Source of the DNA: Amaranthus tricolor
Lineage: Eukaryota; Streptophyta; Magnoliopsida; Caryophyllales; Amaranthaceae
Length of the DNA stretch: 64,000 bases
Direction of reading: 5' to 3'
NCBI RefSeq assembly: GCF_026212465.1
Contig: NC_080062.1
Span: forward strand, 2,797,001 to 2,861,000
The notes beneath the pieces are model-generated. The model was not told where the DNA came from and made no database searches. It saw only the letters and a list, made by a program, of their open reading frames with translations. Both the position numbers and the translations under genes were made by a program. Shown one piece after another: positions 1 to 11,001 of this stretch (positions are counted from its first letter, which is position 1; each line of letters begins with the position of its first letter).

Positions 1-643
1 TCATTCTAAGACTATAAAAAGTATTAATTATATTAAAATTATAAGTGATTATTTTAAGACAAAATATACATATTGAGGCAGTCTAATAGAGATGATCTCA
101 CTGTGAGGCCGTCTCATTTTAAGAATTAGTGTATTTTATTTTATTTATTTTAATATTATATATATTTTGTCTTTTGTGATTATTTGCAAATAACCTTATT
201 GTTTTGAGTTTTTTATATTTTATATTTATTTTATTGTATTTCCCATCCTATTTTCCAAAAAGAGTAGAGTATTTATAGTAGTATTAATCTTTTTACCAAC
301 TCAGGTGTTTGTCAGCTTAAAAATTAGAAAATTCCAAATTCAAAGATATCAATAAAAGTTTTAAGAGAAATATGTAAACCTAATTCAATGATACAAGAAA
401 TTAAGCACTAGAAATAATTTAATTAACAATATCAATATATAATCCCATCATTTAACATGAAGAAAAATGGAGAATGATTAATTTTGATACAACCGACAGA
501 CTTTCAATTCTCTCCACATAAAAAAAAAATAATTTTCCCCTTTTTATATAAGTAGTCCGTACGGATTCTTCTAACGAACAAATACAATTTGTATGCTTCC
601 TAGTTCCGATTTACTTCCTTTTTCAATCAGTAAAATGTTACTA
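1..643. other. AT-rich intergenic DNA
   Basis: No gene is visible here. The stretch is strongly AT-rich, with a short imperfect inverted motif around 77-120 of the gaggcNgtctNa type that recurs elsewhere in the window as a small dispersed repeat. Confidence 0.5.
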
Positions 644-897
644 CCTCCTATTCAGCTGAATTGTCCCATTTTTTTTTTGGCACTATTCACTTATCACTCT
701 TAATTTGTATTTTACTCTTAATCTATAAGTTAAAACATAGTCATATGGGATCTTGTTTGATTTGTCTCAATACAAGGATTATTAATATCAACTTTTTATA
801 ATTTTTAATTAAGCATAATTTGAGATATTAAGAGTTAAAATGTTGCCTCGGCAAGTGTGAAAAGTCAAATGGGACAGTTCAGCTGAATAGGAGGGAG
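644..897. mobile_element. Stowaway-like MITE (254 bp)
   Basis: The ends are inverted repeats of about 28 bp: CCTCCTATTCAGCTGAA at the left is mirrored at the right by TTCAGCTGAATAGGAGG. TA dinucleotides flank both ends (642-643 and 898-899). A TA target site, CTCCCTCC-type ends and small size are the hallmarks of Tc1/mariner-derived Stowaway MITEs. There is no coding capacity. Confidence 0.8.
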
Positions 898-900
898 TAT

Positions 901-1033
901 AATTTAATTCTTAATATCTCTAATTACAAATAATAAAAAATTATAAAAATAAATATTTTAATTACAATGCCCTAATTTAATTCTTAATATCTCTAATTAC
1001 AAATAATAAAAAGTTATAAAATTAATATTTTAA
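901..1033. repeat. Two-copy direct repeat, period 73 bp
   Basis: A block starting AATTTAATTCTTAATATCTC at 901 recurs nearly unchanged at 974. The AT-rich sequence following it is also shared. Nothing else was seen between this repeat and the next MITE. Confidence 0.7.
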
Positions 1034-1397
1034 GCTATAGATTAAAAACTAATCACAAATTAAAAGGGATAAATAAATAGTGTCAATTTTATTTAATGTT
1101 ACAACTAATTTAAAACGAAAGAAATATTTTTTATTTTTTAATTAGAAAATACTAAACAACGATTCAAAAAAATAAAATAAAAAATTAAAATAAACAAAAA
1201 AAAAAAACACAAAATAAAATTCTAGAAGGCCCTCCTAAAAGTAGGATAACATGAGTGATTTACTAATTTTTTTAAATAATTGTTATTTACATGTACATCC
1301 ACATTTTTAAATAGATTAAATGTACATAAGTCACCCAACCCAATAGAAATGCTTTTATTATGAGACCGTCTCCTTTAAGAATTAGCGTTAAAAAATA

Positions 1398-1488
1398 CTT
1401 CCTCCATTTCATAATACTCGCTATTAATATTGACATTTTTCCACACAACACGTCACATCCAGTATAAAGTGTTATGAAATGGAACAAG
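1398..1488. mobile_element. Short Stowaway-like MITE (91 bp)
   Basis: The left end CTTCCTCCATTTCATAA is the imperfect inverse of the right end TTATGAAATGGAACAAG, and TA flanks both sides (1396-1397, 1489-1490). It lies about 170 bp beyond the stop of the unknown minus-strand gene. Confidence 0.7.
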
Positions 1489-1657
1489 TATATTAAGAAA
1501 TTAGAAAATAAACACAATTAAATTACATAAAAAATACAATATCAAAATAACAAATTTTAAAAGTTTTCTCTAATTTAATTATTTTTAGTAATAGAGCACA
1601 AAATACATATATACCCAAAATTTCCCCAAATAATCTAGACCAAAAAAATAAATAAAA

Positions 1658-2350
1658 TCAATGCGCTGCAACAGGATGATGAGTAGTAGTATTAGATGAA
1701 GAAAAATTGATGGATCTTTGATTAGGCAAAGCAAGCATAGCCGTATGATCAAGAAAATCATTAAGAGCAACAACCGAGTGCAGGATAACACGCAAGTCTT
1801 CACCACACTGGAATCCTTTTTCACCACATTTCCTAACAGCAAACACATAAAAAGTAATACACCCTTTTCTAAACTTAAACCTTGCAAAATCCCAGCCGTC
1901 CATTCCCCGAATCAACCGTTTATTGACGTCACCTAAAGCGATCTCAACCGGCCATTTTAAATCAACGGTGGATTTGGCAGTAACAGAGTCAAAAACAAAG
2001 ATAATGACCTTAGATTTCTTGGTACCTAACCCAAGAGTTAAGGTATGCCAAGCATGGTGGGCTAAAATGGTGAAATTTGAAGGGAGGAAAGTGATTGTTG
2101 AAGGGAAATGTTGAGGAGGGGAGAGATTTAGGAGTAAAGAGAGTTGTAATGAACGAGAACGACGAACTGTGAAGGATTTGATGATGAATTGGCCGCCGAA
2201 TTTGAGGGGTTTTACTTCATTGTTGGATTTGAATGAGATTGAAGGAGAAGATTTGGGGGTTGATTGGGGAATTTGATCGGAATTTGGGTGTTTGTGTTTG
2301 GGTTTTTTGTGGGTGTTTTTGGTTGAGTTTTTTGGGTGTGGGAGTTGCAT
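1658..2350 (-). CDS. Conserved-looking plant protein of unknown function, single exon, 230 aa
   Basis: The frame is open for 230 codons from an ATG at 2350 to TGA at 1658-1660. I do not recognise the family with certainty. Residues 1-45 are a low-complexity Lys/Pro/Ser-rich leader. From about residue 50 the protein looks like a folded domain with alternating hydrophobic and charged segments: a FIIKSFTVRRSRSL stretch, an ALGDVNKRLIRGMDGWDF segment, an FKFRKGC segment, and a closing VVALNDFLDHTAMLALP segment. There is no signal peptide or clear membrane helix. I chose this ATG because it opens the whole frame and no longer frame continues upstream. A 90-aa overlapping frame at 2217-2489 is out of phase and compositionally simple, so I ignored it. 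Confidence is high that it is coding and low on any role. Confidence 0.75.
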   Translation of the reverse strand: MQLPHPKNSTKNTHKKPKHKHPNSDQIPQSTPKSSPSISFKSNNEVKPLKFGGQFIIKSFTVRRSRSLQLSLLLNLSPPQHFPSTITFLPSNFTILAHHAWHTLTLGLGTKKSKVIIFVFDSVTAKSTVDLKWPVEIALGDVNKRLIRGMDGWDFARFKFRKGCITFYVFAVRKCGEKGFQCGEDLRVILHSVVALNDFLDHTAMLALPNQRSINFSSSNTTTHHPVAAH

Positions 2351-4296
2351 TTTTTGGTGGGAGGAGGAAATGGGTGAGTGAGAAAGGAGGGAGTAAAGTG
2401 AAATACTGAAATGGAATGGGTGTGAAATGAAAGGGTTTGGTTTTTGTGTTCACAAATTTACTGAAGTGAAATACTGATTTCGCTATCATTTTGTTAAATT
2501 AATTTATTTCGTCTTTTGCGAAACTGTCTTACCATGGAATATATTTATATAATTAGTCTACTTTTATAATTAATTAGTGGTTAATTTAACACATTAAATA
2601 TACATAAGCCGATCTATAGAGATGGTCTCATAATAAAACTATTTTTATTGAGTTGGTCTTATATACCTTTACAGTTTTATAATAATCACTCATTACCTTA
2701 AAATGATTATTTATAATTTTAAAAATAATAATTATAATCTTAAAATGAAACTTTAAAATAATTACTTATAATTTTAAAGCGATCATTTCTAATATTAATC
2801 TACTTATTGTATCAAAATAATCATTTGACTTTAGTTTGTAACTTGCATCCATAGAGGAATGAATATCTTCCGTATCATTTGTATGTTAACAAAGGTAGAT
2901 GATATAATACTTTTTCTGCTTTATATTACTCGTTACATTCTTATATCAGTAATTTCGATTCATACATAAGAAATAATATAGTCACATGAGATGTTATTAT
3001 TTTCGTCTTAAAATTTAGTTTTTTAATATATAATTTATATAAATATTTATTTTGTGAAAATAAATATATTCAATCCAAAATACCTATTGAATTACGTGTA
3101 AAAAGAAATGTATATAAATATTAGGTGTTGGAGGAAGTATAAAAATAAAAAAAAATTAATTGAAAAATATATTCAAAAGTACAAAAACTAAAACATATAA
3201 AGCGAAACACAAGCAAAATAATTATTGATTATTTTTAATATTTGTCTACTTACTATCTCAAAATATTCATTAATGACATAGGTTTGGAACTCACATTATC
3301 AATAGAGAAATGAATATCTTCTGTATACTTTGTATATTAACATAGGTGGATGAAATATTACGTTATCCATTCTATAATATTTGTTACATTTTAATAGTAA
3401 TATTATTTATTATCAATTTTGTTTTGGTAATCTCGATCTATACATAAGAAATCATATAGTCATATGAGATATTGTTTTTTTTTCTTAAAATCTAATTTTT
3501 TAATATGTAATTTTTATAATTATTTATATTTATTTAGTGAAAATAAAGACATTTAATACAAAAATATCTATTAAATTACGTATAAAAAGAAATGTATATA
3601 CTTAGTAGGTGTTGGAGGAAGTATAAAAGTAATAAATTTTTTTTAATTTAAAAATAAAATTAAAAGTTTAAAAACTAACAACATAAACCGAAACACAAGC
3701 AAAATTTATGGGTAAGTGGAAACATTCTCGTCCAATAGAAAAAGAGGTTGTAAAAAAATATAAATTTGGCAATCAAGATTGATTCAAGCAGAAAGAGCAT
3801 AAAAATCAAAGAATAAGTCAATTGCTAGTTAGATATTTATTTCTATTTCAAATAAGTAAATTATAAGTAGTTATTAAATTAGATTTTACGTGAATTTAAA
3901 TTTTATGTAAATATTCAAAAAAAAAAATTATGTAAATATTTTGAATTCTCTTTCAATACTTTATAAGCTAAAATTTATGCTATGAGTTAGGATATACTAT
4001 ATTATATGCTAACTTCTTATAGAAAAAAAAGCCAAAAAAACAGGCGAATAAAATTTTGTAAGAAAATTTTAGGGTTTTTTTATTAAATTAATCATTCAAA
4101 TAATTTATTTAATGAAACTAACACGGTACCACTATTTTTAGAAAATTTTATAAACTATATCTTACTATATTTAGTTTTAAGATCTAGATCACCTTTATAG
4201 CATTTATTTTAATAAAAAATATATTAATATATTTAGTTTCTAGATTTAGATCTTATTTTAGTTTTGGTTTTAACGGTTCAAATTGTAATCTATGGC
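2351..4296. repeat. Intergenic DNA made of decayed RING-unit pieces and MITEs
   Basis: No gene is present. Two diverged copies (about 2830-3140 and 3270-3640) of the same roughly 350-bp segment lie in tandem. It is the segment found upstream of every RING gene, and it ends in GTTGGAGGAAGTATAAAAG, which looks like a Stowaway-type terminus. A fragment of the gene-proximal promoter block (AAACACAAGCAAAAT) occurs at about 3206 and again, in full context, at about 3688. This suggests an older unit collapsed by deletion in front of the first intact gene. Confidence 0.6.
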
Positions 4297-4305
4297 TATA
4301 AACTC
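4297..4305 (+). promoter_or_regulatory. Candidate TATA box of RING gene R1
   Basis: The motif GGCTATAAACTC sits 164 bp before the ATG. It is preserved at exactly the same spacing in R2 (17091), R3 (20206), R4 (23321), R5 (36086) and R6 (39205). A CT-rich leader (TTTCTCTCTCAAAC) follows, which is typical of plant 5' UTRs. Confidence 0.55.
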
Positions 4306-4460
4306 ATCAATTTAGGCTCTAAGTTTAATTTAAATTTATACTCATACTCCTTCCCTAGCAAACTTACTTAAACCATTATTGTTTCTCTCTCAAACTTTTT
4401 TCATAAAACCATAAGTTCTCTCACAAAAGTACGTGAATTATTTTCTTTAACTCTCTTATC

Positions 4461-5234
4461 ATGGCTATAATACATATTTTATGCCACCATGACTCGCAAC
4501 CTTCATCCATTGATCACGCACTAAATTTGCAATTCACAATCAAACTATACCGTAGACATATTATTCGTCTATCGAACGGCAAAAAACTCATAACATCACC
4601 TCGTGTTGTACATGTCTACGGAGTTAGATGTCCATCTTTTGATCCCTTTTGTCCTATTTGTGAGTTTGAATTTGGTGACTTATTAATGCATACGTACAAT
4701 TTCCTTGAAGCAACCATCGATTATAACATGCAAAAATTACGCTCCTTTGTGAATTGTTTGATCGAGGAAATTAAAATACTCGACAAAGACGAAGACCCGA
4801 TTAATAAAGTTCACAATCACTCTATTGATTTATATATTCGTCAAGAAGTTACATGGGTTTTTAAGGATGACAACATAGACAACGAAATCGCAAGGAAATG
4901 GATTGAGCAGCTGTTATTAATCTCTAATGATATCTCCCCCACATGTACGATGGCTCTCACGGCATTTGAGAAAGCAAAACTCCACGATAAGAATATGAAG
5001 ACTACTTGTGCAATTTGTCTCGATGAATTCAAAGATGATACCACAGAAGATGGAAAGTTGATTTTTGAGTTAGATTGTAAACATTTGTTCCACAAAGATT
5101 GTATTGTTCGATGGGTGCAAAAAAATCAATCTTGCCCTCTTTGTCGATTTGAGCTGCCCGTGTTTGATCTACGTCAATATTTCGATCCAATTACTATCAA
5201 AACAACCTCGAATGGTATTAGGGATTCCCATTAA
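4461..5234 (+). CDS. RING-H2 finger protein R1 (predicted E3 ubiquitin ligase, 257-aa form)
   Basis: This is a single-exon gene. The C-terminal third carries a complete C3H2C3 RING-H2 finger: C183, C186, C206, H208, H211, C214, C225 and C228. It also has the residues expected for E2 binding (I185, W218, P226) and an Arg straight after the last Cys (R229). Such domains recruit a ubiquitin-charged E2 and pass ubiquitin to a substrate. The 180-residue N-terminal part is not a family I know; it has a Cys cluster (C57, C64, C67). No signal peptide or transmembrane helix is seen, so a soluble protein is likely. Relative to R2-R5 one extra A after the ITIK codons (about 5200) shifts the frame, replacing the last 21 residues by TTSNGIRDSH. 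It shares K180, Q220, F230 and F241 with R6. Confidence 0.85.
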   Translation: MAIIHILCHHDSQPSSIDHALNLQFTIKLYRRHIIRLSNGKKLITSPRVVHVYGVRCPSFDPFCPICEFEFGDLLMHTYNFLEATIDYNMQKLRSFVNCLIEEIKILDKDEDPINKVHNHSIDLYIRQEVTWVFKDDNIDNEIARKWIEQLLLISNDISPTCTMALTAFEKAKLHDKNMKTTCAICLDEFKDDTTEDGKLIFELDCKHLFHKDCIVRWVQKNQSCPLCRFELPVFDLRQYFDPITIKTTSNGIRDSH

Positions 5235-5786
5235 TGTTCTTGATCTAAATACATGTAATACTTCTACATAATATAATATAAGTGATTATTCATTTTATGT
5301 ACTCTCTATTGTTAAAATTTTACTTTACTTTACTTGTTATAATACATTGATTCAATTGTTAATATCTTTAATTATTAATAAAAAAAATTTTAAAAATTTA
5401 ATATTATAAATTATTAATATTGATAATATTTGCAGTCGTACTTTTATTTTTGTAGTTATGGGAGAGTATGCATGCACTAGAGATTGTATGGCAAAAGACG
5501 AAAAACAAAAAGCAATAAGTCATGAAAGGTTTTGATAAATTTGTCTTTAATTGGAGTAAATCTCAAATTTAGCATGATGATGTAATTTAGTTAGATTAAT
5601 CTCAAATCCCACGGTGGTGGTGTAAAAACTAATTTTTGATATCATTTTGTTGGATTAATTTTGATGATTTTGTACGAGACTGTCTTACAATGAGATAAAT
5701 TTATATAATTATTTATTTATATAATTAATCAGTTTAAAAGGGTAATTGATTAATTTGACACACTAAATGTACATAAGCCGACCCAT

Positions 5787-5844
5787 AGATCAAATTATTA
5801 TTGGACGTCCTCAAATTTCATTAGCAGTTAATAATACCTTTTGA
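5787..5844 (+). pseudogene. 3' end fragment of a second RING paralogue behind R1
   Basis: The sequence would read DQIIIGRPQISLAVNNTF then TGA, matching the 3' end of the broken RING copies at 11511-11569 and not the end of R1. The same fragment follows every intact copy: 18579-18636, 21694-21751, 24809-24866, 37574-37622 (with an 11-bp deletion) and 40694-40752. It abuts a MITE-like end (CATAAGCCGACCCATAG), so it is a recombination or insertion junction fixed before the array amplified. Confidence 0.75.
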
Positions 5845-7264
5845 TGTTTATGATCCAAATATATGTAATACTTTTACATGATATAATTTGAGTGATCATT
5901 CTTTTTAAATACTCTCTATTATTAAGATCGTCTCATTATAAAATAAATTTATATAATTACTTTTAAATTTAAGTGATAAATTTAACATATTAAATATACA
6001 TGAATTCAAATTAGTTAGTTAGTTAGATTTTATGTGAATTCAAATTTGATCAAGCGAGAATGCAGGAGGGGGCTGCAGTTAGTTAGTTAGATTTTATGTG
6101 AATTCAAATTTTATGTAAATATTGTGAATACTTTTTCAATATTAGTTATTTAGATATTTATTTTGTAAGCTAAAGTTTAGGCTAATTCGTGAGTAAAAAG
6201 TCAAAAAATAACGTCTAAAAATTTGTAAAAAATTTAAGGCCTTTTTATTAAATTAAACCATTCAAACAATTAATTTAGTTAAATTATCATAATATTTTGA
6301 TGATAATTTTATAAAATTATATCTTATTTTAATTAGTTTTGAAATTTTATAAGAATATAGTAATATTTTATTTTAATATAATATTCTCTTCGTTTCGTTT
6401 TGTTTGTCCACTTTAAGTTTTTCTACTTTAACTTTTTATAAAATACATTCATTAATGACATAGGTTTGGGACTCACATCAATAGAGAAATGAATATCTTC
6501 CGTATACTTTGTATATTAACATAGGTGGATGAAATATTACGTTATCCATTCTATAATATTTGTTACATTTTAATAATATGTTAACATTATTCATTATCAA
6601 TTTTGTTTTGGTAATCTCGATCTATCCATAAGAAATCATATAGTCATATGAGATTTTTTTGTTATATAATTAGTTTATATTTGTATTAATCAGTTTAAAA
6701 ATGTCAGTCATTGATTTAACACACTAAATTTACATATACCGACCCATAGAAATGGTCTCACAATAAAACTATTTTTATTCGATTGGTCTTATACATACAT
6801 TAAGCGTCTTAAAATAAACAATCATTATCTTAAATATATCATTTACAATCTTAAAATTAATAATTATAAACTTAAAGTGAAAATTTAAAATGATTAGTGA
6901 TTATTTTTAATATTAGTCTACTTAATGTCTCAAAAAATTCAATAATGACATAGGTTTCAGGTTTGGAACTCGCATCAATAGAGAAATGAACATCTTCCGA
7001 ACAATTTGTATATTAACATGGGTGGATGATATAATACTTTATTTTTTACATTTTAATAGTAACACTATTTATTATTTATTTTGTTTTGGTAATTTCAATT
7101 CATCCGTAAGAAATAATATAGTTATATAGTCATGTGAGATATTTTTTTTTCGTCTTACAATCTATTTTTTTTTAATATATAATTTTTATAAATTATTTAT
7201 TTGGTGAAAATAAAAATATTTAATACAAAATATCTATTGAATTACGTAGGTGCTGGAGGAAGTA
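5845..7264. repeat. RING-unit upstream sequence, no gene
   Basis: This is an AT-rich mosaic of the segments found before the RING genes. It includes the cttcgtttcgttttgtttg block (about 6390), the roughly 350-bp segment with GAATATCTTCCGTATA twice (about 6490 and 6990), and a dispersed MITE-like motif ending CCGACCCATAGAAATGG (about 6738). No open frame of note is present. Confidence 0.6.
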
Positions 7265-8600
7265 TAAAAGTAATAATTTTTTTAATTTAAAAATCAAATT
7301 AAAAGTACAAAAACTAACAACATAAGCAAAATTTATCCGTAAGTTCAAACATTCTAGTCCAATAGAAAAAGAGGTTGTATAAAAATATAAATTTGGCAAT
7401 CAAGATTAACGGTTAGATTTTATTTCTATTTCAAAAAAGTCAAAATTAGTAGTTACTCCTGCATCTGTCCCATTGAATTTAAATTATTTTTTATTTTTTA
7501 TTTAAATTTGAGTTATTTTTATATTTTACAATGGCTCACCACTTTTTTAATATAATTTATACATTTTAACTCTCTTTAATTTCATCTAAAGTTTTTATTC
7601 TCGCCTTTTATTTATTAACACTTTTCTTAAAAATCCTCATTTTTCTATTTAATTCAATTCGATTTTATGTGAATTTACTCCATGTAAATATTTTGATTAA
7701 TTTTTCCATACTTTATAAGGTAAAGTTTAGGCTAGCCATGGAATAAAAAGTCAATTGTTTGTTGTTGGCGGTTATTGATAAGCTAAACTTTATGCTGAGT
7801 TAGGACTTAGGATTATGCTATATATGCTAACCATCTTATAGAAAAAAAAAAGCCAAAAACCAGGCGTATAATATTTTGTAAGAAATTTTTAGGGGTTTTT
7901 AGTTAAATTAATCATTCAAATAATTACTTTAATGAAATTAACACCACAATTTTAAAATTTAGACGTTTATAGTAGTTATTTAGATCTTATTTAGTTTTGA
8001 ATTTTAACGGTTCAAATTGTAATCTGTAGCTATAAACTCATCATTTTAGATTATAGAATTAATTTAAACCCATGCTCCTTCCGTCGCAAACTTATTTAAA
8101 CTATTACTCTCTCTCAAACCTTTTTTTTATTTAACCATTTCCTTATTATCTTTAATTCATTGATAATATTTGATTCAAATTATAATACATTGATTCAATC
8201 ATTAATATCTTTAATTATACATAAAAAAATTCTAAAAATTTAATATTATAAAATATTAATATTGATAATATTTGCAATGATTATTTTTATTTTTGTGGTT
8301 ATGGGAGAATATGCATGCACTAGAGATTGTATGGCAAAAGATGAAAAACAAAAAGCAATAAGTCATGAAAGGTTTTGATAAATTTGTCTTTAATTGGAGT
8401 AAATCTCAAATTTAGCATGATGTTGTAATTTAGTTTGATATCATTTTGTTGGATTAATTTTGATGGTTTTGTATGACACTGTCTTACAATGAGATAAATA
8501 TATATAATTATTTATTTTTATAATGAATCAGTTTAAAAAGGTAATTGATTAATTTAACACATTAAATGTACATAAGCCGACCCATAGAAATTGTCTCACA
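7265..8600 (+). pseudogene. RING unit that lost its entire coding region
   Basis: The upstream module (AAGCAAAATTTATCCGTAAG, about 7324), the conserved GCTATAAACTCATC TATA region (about 8030) and the CT-rich leader (about 8105-8130) run directly into the sequence normally found downstream of the stop (TATAATACATTGATTCAA, about 8180). About 0.8 kb including the whole CDS is missing. The downstream part (ATGCATGCACTAGAGATTG and so on) is intact. A duplicate lies at about 26287-27622. Confidence 0.7.
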
Positions 8601-8614
8601 ATAGAACCAATTTT

Positions 8615-8888
8615 TGTAACACTGCTGCCTATTGGACGCAATGATTACCCATGTAAACTGTAGACTGACCTCACATACCAACACAAGTGTTTTCTGTGCA
8701 CTTTGACGTCACTCATGTGCATCCGAGAAATATTCGCAGGAGGTCACCTATCCTAAGATTGCACCCCTCCAAACACGCTTAACTTGGAATCTTAACAAAT
8801 GTGCTCCCACGAAAAATAGATGCACCTTGTTGATATAACTTATGCGTGGTCTATCAATCCATTTAAAGGTGAAATATGGGGTATCACA
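8615..8888 (-). mobile_element. Cassandra-like solo LTR (TRIM) with 5S rRNA-like segment, copy A
   Basis: The element is 274 bp, begins TGTAACAC and ends TATCACA, so it has TG...CA ends. On the minus strand an internal stretch (about 8737-8788) matches the 5S rRNA internal promoter: GTTAAGCGTG, TTGG, then AGGATaGGTGACCTCC. LTRs that carry a 5S-type Pol III promoter are the defining feature of Cassandra TRIM elements. The insertion splits a dispersed motif whose uninterrupted version is at about 6738-6790 (CACAATAAAACTATTTTTAT), with a T-rich 4-5 bp target duplication. No second LTR or internal region is present, so it is a solo LTR. Confidence 0.75.
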
Positions 8889-9706
8889 TTTTTATTGGGT
8901 TGGTCTTATATAAATTAACCGTTTTAAAATACTCATTATTTACCTTAAAAAAATCACTTACAATATTAAAATTAATAATTATAAACTTAAAAGTGGAATT
9001 TTAAAATGATTAGTGATATTTTTAATATTAATTAGTCTACTTACTGTCTCAAAATAATCATTGATGACATAGGTTTGGAACTCGCATCAACATAAGAAAT
9101 GAATATCTTCCGTATAATTTGTATATTAATATATATGGATGATATAATACTTTATCGTTCTATAATATTTGTTGTATTTCAAATGTAACACTATTCATCA
9201 TTAATTTTGTTTCGGTAATTTCGATTCATGTGTAAAAATAATAATCATATGAAATATTTTTTTTCGTCAATCTAGTTTTTTGATATGTAATTTTTAAAAT
9301 TATTTATGTAGTGCAAATAAAGATATTTAATATAAAATACTTTCTGAATTACGTAAACAAAAAATTTATCGCTAAGTTGCAGATTCTAGTCCAATAGAAA
9401 AAGAGGTTATATAAAAATATAAATTTGGCAATCAAGATTAACGGGGAAAGGGCGGTAAATATTTAAGAATAAGTCAATTTTATTTCTAATTCAAATTAAG
9501 TCAATTATCAGTAGTTATTAAATTCGATTACATGTGAATTTAAATTTTATATAAATATTATTCACAAATTTTTTTAATAAATATTCAAAAAAAAAAAATT
9601 ATGTAATTTTTAATAATATCACATTCATCTTCAATCTTATTTCACTAATTCTGATTCATGCATAAAAAATAACATAGTAGTATTAGATCTCGTATTTTTC
9701 GTCATA
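8889..9706. repeat. RING-unit upstream sequence, no gene
   Basis: AT-rich, decayed copies of the RING upstream segments (GAATATCTTCCGTATA at about 9102; TCTAGTCCAATAGAAAAAGA at about 9391). It ends at the LINE target site. Confidence 0.55.
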
Positions 9707-10493
9707 ATCTAGTTTTCTAATATGTCTCATCATCATCATTATACCCAGTGTATCCCACTCATAAAAAACTATGTTTAAGGTCTGGGAGGGAAGAACGGCG
9801 CCTACTCATACCCATAAAAGAAGAGCGTGGCTAAAGAGTCCCTCGACTCGAGAAAGAATAAGAGCAGTTTCTGCAACGGCTAGGGCCGAGTGAGGCTAAA
9901 GCCGACTTCGCAGGTTTGCACTGTATCGCCTAGGCGTGACCCTTAAACATAAAAAGATAAATACAATGCACATATAAATAAAATAAAGTAAAAATAACAA
10001 TTAAAGGAAACAACAATAATAATAATAATAATAATAGAGCGAGTAAAAGCCAAAGAACAAGAACATCGACTATTGAGTAAAGAGCAAATCAGTAATCTAA
10101 CGAAAGGATAAGGCGCCTCCAACTACCCCTATCCCAGGTCAGGTTCACAGAGAGGTGTTACTTGTGCAGGTCAACTTTTATTTGCTCATTCTAAGTTCTT
10201 CTAGGTCTTTCTCGACTCCTCTTACCCTCTATTATGATGCTTTCAATCCTCTTTACTGGGGCGTCGAAAGTTCTCTCTGCACACATGTCCAAACCATCTC
10301 AATCTATTTTCATGCGTTTTTGCAGAATTAGGAGCAACTCCTAGTTTGTTTCTAAACTCTTGGTTCCTAATTCGATCCATCAATGTGTTCTCGCACATCC
10401 ACTTCAGCATACGCATTTTTGTAACTTTCATCTTATGTTCAAAACACTTCTTTACGGGCTATCATTCCTACAATATCTAGTTTTCTAATATGT
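9707..10493 (-). mobile_element. 5'-truncated RTE-type LINE with 19-bp target duplication, copy A
   Basis: The element proper is 9726-10474, flanked by perfect 19-bp repeats ATCTAGTTTTCTAATATGT (9707-9725 and 10475-10493). Reading the minus strand, it encodes the C-terminal tail of an RTE-clade reverse transcriptase: RMLKWMCENTLMDRIR then ENRLRWFGHV, followed after a frameshift by APVKRIESIIIEGKRSRE and the SWRRLI motif. It ends in the ATG-repeat tail typical of RTE elements. Only the last 750 bp were inserted. An (AAT)n microsatellite lies at about 10011-10035. Confidence 0.85.
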
Positions 10494-11001
10494 AATTTTT
10501 ATAATTATTTGTTTAGTGAAAATAATGATATTTAATATTAAACATCTATTAAATTAAGTGTAAAAAGAAATGTAATAAGTATTAGATATTGTAGGAACTA
10601 GGAAGTATAAAAGTACAAATCTTTTTTTTAATAAGAAAAATTAAAATGAAGGATAAAAATAAACAACGCAAACCAAAATCTAAGGAAATTATATCGGTCA
10701 GTTGAAATATTTTTGTCTAATAGAAAAAATCACAAATCGACCTAATAACGTAGATATAAATCTAACCGTCTATTCTAAATTACAAACTTAATGTCAGCCG
10801 TTTAAATATATTTTTCTTCATAATAAATACTCTTCCCTCTCCCATTTTTTTGTATCATTCATTTTTCAACTCAACGTCTATCATAAAACTCTTCAATTTC
10901 TTTGGTGATCAATTATTGATCTTATACTTTTGTTCTATTAAGCCCCTACTCCTCCTCTCATCAAAAAATTTCTTGATTTTTTTCCTCCTAACTCTTCTAT
11001 C

